Part shown: in pieces, positions 1 to 5,873 of the stretch
Position numbering within the stretch: position 1 is the stretch's first letter
Layout of the letters: the number at the start of each line of letters is the position of its first letter
Assembly (NCBI GenBank): GCA_023481025.1
Contig: JAMCWV010000215.1
Span: forward strand, 1-5,873
Direction of reading: 5' to 3'
From: Gammaproteobacteria bacterium
GTDB lineage: Bacteria > Pseudomonadota > Gammaproteobacteria > Enterobacterales > Alteromonadaceae
Length of the DNA stretch: 5,873 nt
Position numbers and translations under genes: made by a program
The notes under the pieces: generated by a model
Database searches by the model: none
What the model saw: the letters and a program-made list of their open reading frames with translations, nothing else
What the model was told of the DNA's origin: nothing

Positions 1-501
1 CTGAATGCCTTGGCGTGCAGCCTGCGCAGGATAGGCCGGCACATCTCTGCGAGTCGACTCAGGCAGACGTACTTCGCGGCGTGGCCATTGCTCAACGTCA
101 AATGGGACAATTACCGCACTGTGCAAATGCTGCATAAATGCCCGCGCTTCGCTGACCTCATCAGCTTCGAGGTGAGGTTCAATTTGCGCCGCAATTTCTG
201 CAGCATGAGGATGCCCCCATTGTTCAGCCGCTTTAAAATAGCCCAGCGATCGAACGGGATCATACTCGGTGCCCGCACCTTCAATCGCCAGCAGGCCAAG
301 ATTATAAGCCGCATCAGGACTGCCCAGGTCGAGAAACTTACGAAACTGATTATACGCAGTGCTAAAGTCTTGGTTGGCCAACGCAGTGACAGCGTCAAGC
401 ATAGTGCCGCGACGCTCTTCAGCTCGCACGTCATTGATGACCGCACTCGAGGCAAAAGCTAATAAAGCACCGGCTGCAATTAATGTTGTAAACCTTTTCA
501 C
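1..501 (-). CDS. Secreted Sel1-repeat protein with TonB_C-like C-terminus (partial, 3' end outside window)
   Basis: The frame reads open from a GTG at 501 to the left edge, giving 167 residues without a stop; the C-terminus is missing. GTG is chosen because AAGGAG (513-508) lies 6 nt upstream, a typical signal peptide follows, and the nearby ATG (503) is followed at once by TGA. Residues 1-20 (Lys-Arg, then a hydrophobic Ala/Leu-rich core) look like a Sec signal peptide, with possible cleavage after Ala20 or Ala27 (VRA). Residues about 60-105 match a Sel1-type TPR unit (AAYNLGLLAIEGAG ... A.GYFKAAEQWGHPHA). Residues 155-166 (PAYPAQAARQGI) match the start of a TonB C-terminal domain (P-x-YP-x2-A-x3-G). 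Expected location is the periplasm. With no visible N-terminal Pro-rich spanner it is unlikely to be a classical energy transducer. The gene is divergent from the BlaI/M56 pair, whose protease ends in the same kind of domain. Function is unknown. Confidence 0.85.
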   Translation of the reverse strand, partial: MKRFTTLIAAGALLAFASSAVINDVRAEERRGTMLDAVTALANQDFSTAYNQFRKFLDLGSPDAAYNLGLLAIEGAGTEYDPVRSLGYFKAAEQWGHPHAAEIAAQIEPHLEADEVSEARAFMQHLHSAVIVPFDVEQWPRREVRLPESTRRDVPAYPAQAARQGIQ

Positions 502-507
502 ATCTCG

Positions 508-513
508 CTCCTT
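508..513 (-). promoter_or_regulatory. Ribosome binding site deciding the GTG start
   Basis: AAGGAG on the minus strand lies 6 nt before the GTG at 501. It fixes this start, because the only close ATG (503) runs directly into TGA and no other start in the frame has a Shine-Dalgarno sequence. Confidence 0.7.
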
Positions 514-555
514 TGGTCTGGTGTTCACCCCAGTTTGTTACCTGATTGTTAATTA

Positions 556-561
556 ATTCTA
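556..561 (-). promoter_or_regulatory. Possible -10 box for the divergent Sel1/TonB_C gene
   Basis: TAGAAT on the minus strand matches TATAAT at five of six positions and sits in an AT-rich stretch (about 545-592) that includes the palindrome TTAATTAA (549-556). It is about 55 nt upstream of the GTG start. No good -35 hexamer lies at the right distance; TTAATC (585-580) is a weak match at 18 nt. The call is tentative. Confidence 0.3.
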
Positions 562-593
562 CATAAATTTAAAGACCCCGATTAAAAAATAAC

Positions 594-632
594 TTGACCC
601 ATTGGATTACATGTGTAATCAATAGGTATATT
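594..632 (+). promoter_or_regulatory. Promoter region of the BlaI/M56 operon
   Basis: TTGACC (594-599) is a five-of-six match to the -35 consensus. Two readings of the -10 are possible. One is TAATCA (616-621) at 16 nt, a poor hexamer lying inside operator 1. The other is TATATT (627-632), a five-of-six match running into operator 2, which would need a different -35 such as TTGGAT (602-607) at 19 nt. In either reading at least one operator covers core promoter elements, as expected for repression. The exact start site cannot be decided from the sequence. Confidence 0.5.
605..620. promoter_or_regulatory. BlaI-type operator 1
   Basis: A perfect inverted repeat has arms GATTACA and TGTAATC around a central TG. 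Its core TACATGTGTA fits the TACA-N2-TGTA pattern known for BlaI/MecI operators. It lies immediately downstream of the -35-like TTGACC and 35 bp before the repressor's start codon. The likely ligand is the product of the gene at 655-1029, acting as a dimer. Confidence 0.8.
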
Positions 633-643
633 ACATTTGTAAT
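630..643. promoter_or_regulatory. BlaI-type operator 2
   Basis: An inverted repeat has arms ATTACA and TGTAAT around a central TT, with core TACATTTGTA. Its centre is 24 bp from that of operator 1. It overlaps the TATATT box and ends one base before the GGAG ribosome binding site (645-648), so bound repressor would block initiation of its own operon. The half-sites are the same as in operator 1, which strongly suggests two dimers on one promoter. Confidence 0.8.
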
Positions 644-654
644 CGGAGTGAGTC

Positions 655-1029
655 ATGGTCGAAGTTAGTAATGCAGAGTTACACGTGATGCAGGTGTTGT
701 GGCGACGTTCACCACAAACGGCACAGGAAATCGTTAACGAGTTACAGCAAGAATTTGATTGGCATGAAAAAACAATCAAAACCATGTTGAACCGCTTAAC
801 GCAAAAACAAGCATTGAGCTTTGTCAAACAAGGTCGCGGCTACCTTTATTCTCCAGCGATTTCGGAACAGACTTATCAACAACAAGCCAGCAAGAGTTTT
901 GTCCAACGTCTATTTTCTGGAAAGGTTACACCGCTGGTGGCGCATTTCGCGGAAAAAGGTGACTTGAGTCACAAGGATATTGATGAGTTGAAAACACTAA
1001 TCGCTCAACTCGAGGAGAAACGGTCATGA
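655..1029 (+). CDS. BlaI/MecI-family winged-helix transcriptional repressor
   Basis: The 124-residue protein has the usual length of the BlaI/MecI/CopY family. The N-terminal winged helix covers residues 5-70. It opens with the helix AELHVMQVLW, has the recognition-helix region from Trp36 (WHEKTIKTMLNRLTQKQAL), and a wing ending in GRGYLYSP. Residues 71-124 form the helical dimerisation part, including SFVQRLFSGKVTPLVAHFAE. In BlaI and MecI an Asn-Phe bond in this part is cut on induction; here His97-Phe98 lies in the comparable stretch, and whether it is cut is inference. GGAG (645-648) lies 6 nt before the ATG. The gene overlaps the downstream M56 protease by four bases (ATGA). Two operators in its own promoter point to autorepression. 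No beta-lactamase gene is visible, so the name blaI would be misleading. Confidence 0.92.
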   Translation: MVEVSNAELHVMQVLWRRSPQTAQEIVNELQQEFDWHEKTIKTMLNRLTQKQALSFVKQGRGYLYSPAISEQTYQQQASKSFVQRLFSGKVTPLVAHFAEKGDLSHKDIDELKTLIAQLEEKRS

Positions 1030-2210
1030 TTAATAGTCTATCGACAAGTCTCTGGCTCATGGCCCTAGCCTGCGCTTTACTCCTTTTACTGCGCCGCCCG
1101 GTCTTGAGCTACCTCGGTGCCCGTGTTCAATATAGCCTTTGGCTATTTGTTCCGCTTGCGGCTGTGTTGCCATGGCTACCGAGTTTACCGGTGACCGCTG
1201 GCATTGCGCAGCAATTTACCGTCACACCGGAGCTCATCCAAAATGCCGAAACGTACGCCGCAGCCAATCGGTTCCTTTGGGTTTGGTTATGGGCCGCTGG
1301 TACATTCGCCTTAATCGCTTGGATGGTCGCAACGTCGTGGCTGTTCTATCGCCGGCTTGGTCAAGGGCAATCCATTCAGTTGCATGACGCTTACGCATTA
1401 CAGGCCTGCCATTTAAGTCACATCAAGTCGCCAGCAATTTGCGGCTTGATTCGTCCGCGCCTCTTATTACCGAGTGATTTTAACGAGCGCTATAGCGAAC
1501 GTCAGCAAACCTTAATTATCGCCCATGAGCGTTTGCACTGGCAGCGTGGTGACCTTCATTACAATCTGTTTGCCTATCTGTTGCTTGCCTTAAATTGGTT
1601 CAATCCTTTGGCGTGGATGGCTTATCGCAGCTTCCGCCAAGATCAAGAGCTCGCATGCGACGCCGCAATTCTAGCGAAATATCCCGATGACGTAAAAACC
1701 TATGCTGAGGCGTTGCTGACCAGCTCCTTAGCATTCCAACACGAGCAAAAGGCTGCCTTGCAGTTCGGTACGCCGCATCTTAACCACTATGGAGCACACC
1801 CTATGAAACAACGGATTCAACAACTCACTATCCAGCGCGGCTTCAGCCGCTGGCCACTCCTTGCGCTCATCGCAACTGGCTTTGCCGCTTGGGTTTTCGT
1901 ACTCAACCCCGCTGGCGCAACACAATTGATGACGACAAGCGCTGAAAATATTGAGCGTCCAACACCGACCCCGATCGTTCGGGTTAATCCACGTTACCCA
2001 GAAGCGGCTGTTGAGCAAGGCTTAGAAGATGTTGTCTTACTGCGCTTTGATATTACCAGTGAAGGCACCACGGACAACATTTGGGTGGAAGTTTCTACGT
2101 CCGATCCAATCTTCCATGATGCAGCCTCTGACGCATTAAAGCGCTGGCGCTTTGATCCGCGCCATCAAGGCCGTGACTACCGTGTCGCGATTGCCTTCGA
2201 AATTCCATAA
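1026..2210 (+). CDS. M56 (BlaR1-type) membrane metalloprotease with C-terminal TonB_C-like domain
   Basis: The 394-residue membrane protein starts at the ATG of an ATGA overlap with the repressor gene, 8 nt after AGGAG (1013-1017), so translation is probably coupled. Hydrophobic segments lie near residues 5-22, 36-52, 83-107, 178-200 and 275-294. The M56 zinc-protease core has HERLH at 167-171 (HExxH) and the downstream DQELACD motif, with Glu208 as likely third zinc ligand; both motifs look intact. In BlaR1 the segment after the last membrane helix is a penicillin-binding sensor. Here residues 311-394 instead match a TonB C-terminal domain: a Pro/Thr linker, VNPRYPEAAVEQGLE, VLLRFDITSEG and ALKRWRFDP. 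The inferred role is to sense an envelope signal through this periplasmic domain and trigger inactivation of the partner repressor. Fusions of M56 with TonB_C are known as an architecture, but their signal is not established to my knowledge. Confidence 0.9.
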   Translation: MINSLSTSLWLMALACALLLLLRRPVLSYLGARVQYSLWLFVPLAAVLPWLPSLPVTAGIAQQFTVTPELIQNAETYAAANRFLWVWLWAAGTFALIAWMVATSWLFYRRLGQGQSIQLHDAYALQACHLSHIKSPAICGLIRPRLLLPSDFNERYSERQQTLIIAHERLHWQRGDLHYNLFAYLLLALNWFNPLAWMAYRSFRQDQELACDAAILAKYPDDVKTYAEALLTSSLAFQHEQKAALQFGTPHLNHYGAHPMKQRIQQLTIQRGFSRWPLLALIATGFAAWVFVLNPAGATQLMTTSAENIERPTPTPIVRVNPRYPEAAVEQGLEDVVLLRFDITSEGTTDNIWVEVSTSDPIFHDAASDALKRWRFDPRHQGRDYRVAIAFEIP

Positions 2211-2236
2211 CTCTTTGAATTTATTTATGACTCTCC

Positions 2237-2261
2237 AAGCCGCCTATTTAGGCGGCTTTTT
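2237..2261 (+). terminator. Rho-independent terminator of the BlaI/M56 operon
   Basis: The arms AAGCCGCC (2237-2244) and GGCGGCTT (2251-2258) pair perfectly around a TATTTA loop, whose outer T-A can also pair. A run of five T (2257-2261) follows. It begins 26 nt after the M56 stop codon and separates this operon from katG. Confidence 0.9.
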
Positions 2262-2275
2262 GTCGCAGGTGTGAA

Positions 2276-2291
2276 GCAGGTACTTACCTGC
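2276..2291. repeat. Perfect 16-bp palindrome upstream of katG
   Basis: The arms GCAGGTA and TACCTGC are separated by CT. A direct copy of the first half, GCAGGT, occurs at 2265-2270. The two-base spacer is too short for a stable RNA loop and no T-tract follows, so a protein-binding site is more plausible than a terminator. It lies about 70 bp upstream of the -35 box proposed for katG. I do not recognise the regulator. Confidence 0.5.
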
Positions 2292-2324
2292 AGAAGCCAC
2301 TGTCGATGCATATCCCAATTTTTA

Positions 2325-4655
<2,331 letters not shown>

Positions 4656-4678
4656 TCATCACCTGCAAGACAATAACG

Positions 4679-4704
4679 AGGGCCGCGAATAGCGGCCCTT
4701 TTTT
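4679..4704 (+). terminator. Rho-independent terminator of katG
   Basis: GGGCCGC (4680-4686) pairs with GCGGCCC (4692-4698) around a GAATA loop, extended by A4679-T4699 and followed by six T (4699-4704). The T-tract overlaps the stop codon of the convergent ATP-grasp gene (4705-4703). On the minus strand the hairpin lacks a clear T-run, so it probably works mainly for katG. Confidence 0.92.
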
Positions 4705-5873
4705 ATGGCGCTGGTTGGCTGAATATCAGCGCCGCTTGCTGCTGACTATAGCTTTGATGGAAGCGTTGTTGTAATCGCAATAAGTCCTGTTCAGTGGTGG
4801 TAAATGCTAGCGAGCTCGGTGCATCGCTTTCCTCTATTTGAATATTCTTGTCTGCGAGTAAATCTAAGAGGAGCTGCCACATTGGCCACGGATCATCAGT
4901 TCTTGGCACAAATAATGTCGCTGTGACCGAGATTGACTTGTGTCGGAGCTGCGAAAAATGAAAATGTTCCTGAGCATAATCGTAAATCGGGGCCACCACA
5001 TCGACCGGCCGACCATAACTCGGGTAACGGTGGCCTGTAATAGCAGGACCGCTGTTCGCTTCCAAAACAATGTAATTATCAGCACGAATCGGCTGCTGAA
5101 AGTCGGTTGCCATCATGTCCACACCGACCACAGCAATGGGCGAAGCTAATTCAGCAACTTGCTCAGCGATCGTCTTGTAATCATCCGCGATGAATTCACT
5201 GCACTCAAAGGTGTCACCCCCGGTGCTAATGCTGGCTTTCTCATCAATACAGTACCACTCACCCTTCGGCAACACCGTGTGCGGATGATAGCCGTACTTT
5301 GTTAGACGTCGTAATCGGCTGCCATCGAGTACAATCGGTAACCGACATTCATTTGGATTCGTTCGTTTTTGCGCATTGCGCTGAGCAATTAACGCTTCGA
5401 TCGTGGCCTGCCCATCGCCGCAAATGGCCGGTGGTAGCCGCTTAAACACGCTAATACAACGTCCACCAACCACCAGAAATCGGGCTTCTTCGGCATGGTG
5501 AAATTGCAACTCAAGAATGATCTGATCGCGCCCTTGATTAAATTCAAACGCTTCATCAATGGCTAGGTCAAGACTCTCTTGGTCGCTAATACCGACAGTT
5601 ACACCTTGGCCTTGTTTACCCCAAGCCGGCTTCACCACACAAAGTTGTTGCCACCGCGCCAGAAATTGATAAGCAGGCTCTCGAAACTTGGCTGAAAATG
5701 ATACCCCTTCAGCCACAGTTAAATAGTTTGCTTGAAGTTGATCGCGAAATTCAGCCTTGTTACGCAAAAAGCGCTGTGCGGCTTGATCATTTGGGTTACG
5801 AATATGTCCGCCACGTAATTCTAGGCGAGGCTCGCTGCCGAGTATTTCAAAGCCTTTCCTTCCTTGCCAAATA
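4703..5873 (-). CDS. Cyanophycin-synthetase/GshAB-like ATP-grasp ligase (partial, 5' end outside window)
   Basis: The frame is open to the right edge, giving 389 visible residues to the TAA at 4705-4703. The TTG at 5767 has no claim to be the start, since similar-looking coding sequence continues upstream. ATP-grasp enzymes join a carboxylate to an amine by way of an acyl-phosphate. Visible signatures, numbered from the first full codon at 5872, are VVKPAWGKQGQGV (Lys81 and Gly-rich loop, 79-91), ARFLVVGGR (130-138), GDGQATIEALI (152-162), ISTGGD (215-220), GVDMMATD (Asp252) and VLEANSGPAITGHRYP (Glu271 and Asn273, likely magnesium ligands). This order matches the ATP-grasp module of cyanophycin synthetase and of GshAB. 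There is no Mur-ligase domain after it, so it is not a standard cyanophycin synthetase. Residues about 306-389 are an unrecognised C-terminal extension. Substrate is unknown. The gene converges on katG with 47 bp between stop codons. Confidence 0.87.
   Translation of the reverse strand, partial: IWQGRKGFEILGSEPRLELRGGHIRNPNDQAAQRFLRNKAEFRDQLQANYLTVAEGVSFSAKFREPAYQFLARWQQLCVVKPAWGKQGQGVTVGISDQESLDLAIDEAFEFNQGRDQIILELQFHHAEEARFLVVGGRCISVFKRLPPAICGDGQATIEALIAQRNAQKRTNPNECRLPIVLDGSRLRRLTKYGYHPHTVLPKGEWYCIDEKASISTGGDTFECSEFIADDYKTIAEQVAELASPIAVVGVDMMATDFQQPIRADNYIVLEANSGPAITGHRYPSYGRPVDVVAPIYDYAQEHFHFSQLRHKSISVTATLFVPRTDDPWPMWQLLLDLLADKNIQIEESDAPSSLAFTTTEQDLLRLQQRFHQSYSQQQAALIFSQPAP

Noticed and set aside
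111..455. A 114-codon minus-strand open frame beginning with ATG at 455
   Set aside because: It is out of frame with the GTG-initiated gene at 501, which has a ribosome binding site, signal peptide, Sel1 motif and TonB_C motif; the ATG frame shows none of these.
10..462. A 150-codon plus-strand open frame antisense to the Sel1/TonB_C gene
   Set aside because: Its Arg- and Cys-rich product resembles no family I know and it lies wholly opposite a convincing gene.
655..2210. Beta-lactam resistance regulator pair (blaI-blaR1)
   Set aside because: No beta-lactamase or PBP gene is visible and the protease lacks a penicillin-binding sensor domain, so homology to the family does not support that specific role.
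2276..2291. The 16-bp palindrome as a second terminator
   Set aside because: A two-base loop is sterically poor and no T-tract follows; the genuine terminator is at 2237-2261.
5765..5767. TTG as start of the ATP-grasp gene
   Set aside because: The frame stays open to the window edge, the extra 35 residues (for example LELRGGHIRNPND) look coding, and no Shine-Dalgarno sequence sits suitably before the TTG.

Overview
The window looks like chromosomal DNA of a Gram-negative, aerobic gammaproteobacterium. Base composition is moderate, and the genes are a periplasmic Sel1-repeat/TonB-type protein, a BlaI/M56 pair, a KatG with an OxyR-like site and a cyanophycin-synthetase-like ATP-grasp enzyme. 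The overall flavour suggests a marine Alteromonadales-type genome (for example Idiomarina-like). That placement is an impression, not a demonstrated assignment. I see no mobile element, tRNA, rRNA or CRISPR array.

Left part (1-2261): a divergent locus. On the minus strand a GTG-initiated gene (501 to beyond the left edge) encodes a secreted Sel1-repeat protein that enters a TonB C-terminal-like domain just as the window ends. On the plus strand a BlaI/MecI-type repressor gene (655-1029) overlaps by ATGA an M56 (BlaR1-type) membrane metalloprotease gene (1026-2210), and a strong terminator closes the pair. In the M56 protein the usual beta-lactam-binding sensor is absent and a periplasmic TonB_C-like domain stands in its place. 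Two near-identical operators with the TACA-N2-TGTA core precede the repressor gene, indicating autoregulation. By analogy with BlaR1/BlaI, a periplasmic signal would activate the protease, leading to loss of the repressor. The ligand is unknown, and the divergent protein with the same type of domain is an obvious candidate partner or target.

Middle (2262-4704): katG, a full-length bifunctional catalase-peroxidase with all catalytic residues. Upstream lies an OxyR-type site (one perfect and one weak half) that directly abuts a sigma70-like promoter. A separate unexplained 16-bp palindrome lies further upstream. A GC-rich hairpin with a T-tract ends the transcript.

Right part (4703-5873): a convergent minus-strand gene, cut by the right edge, for an ATP-grasp ligase resembling the ATP-grasp module of cyanophycin synthetase and GshAB. 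It lacks the Mur-ligase domain of cyanophycin synthetase and carries a short C-terminal extension that I do not recognise.

The most unusual element is the BlaI/M56-TonB_C signalling pair with its divergent Sel1-TonB_C neighbour.
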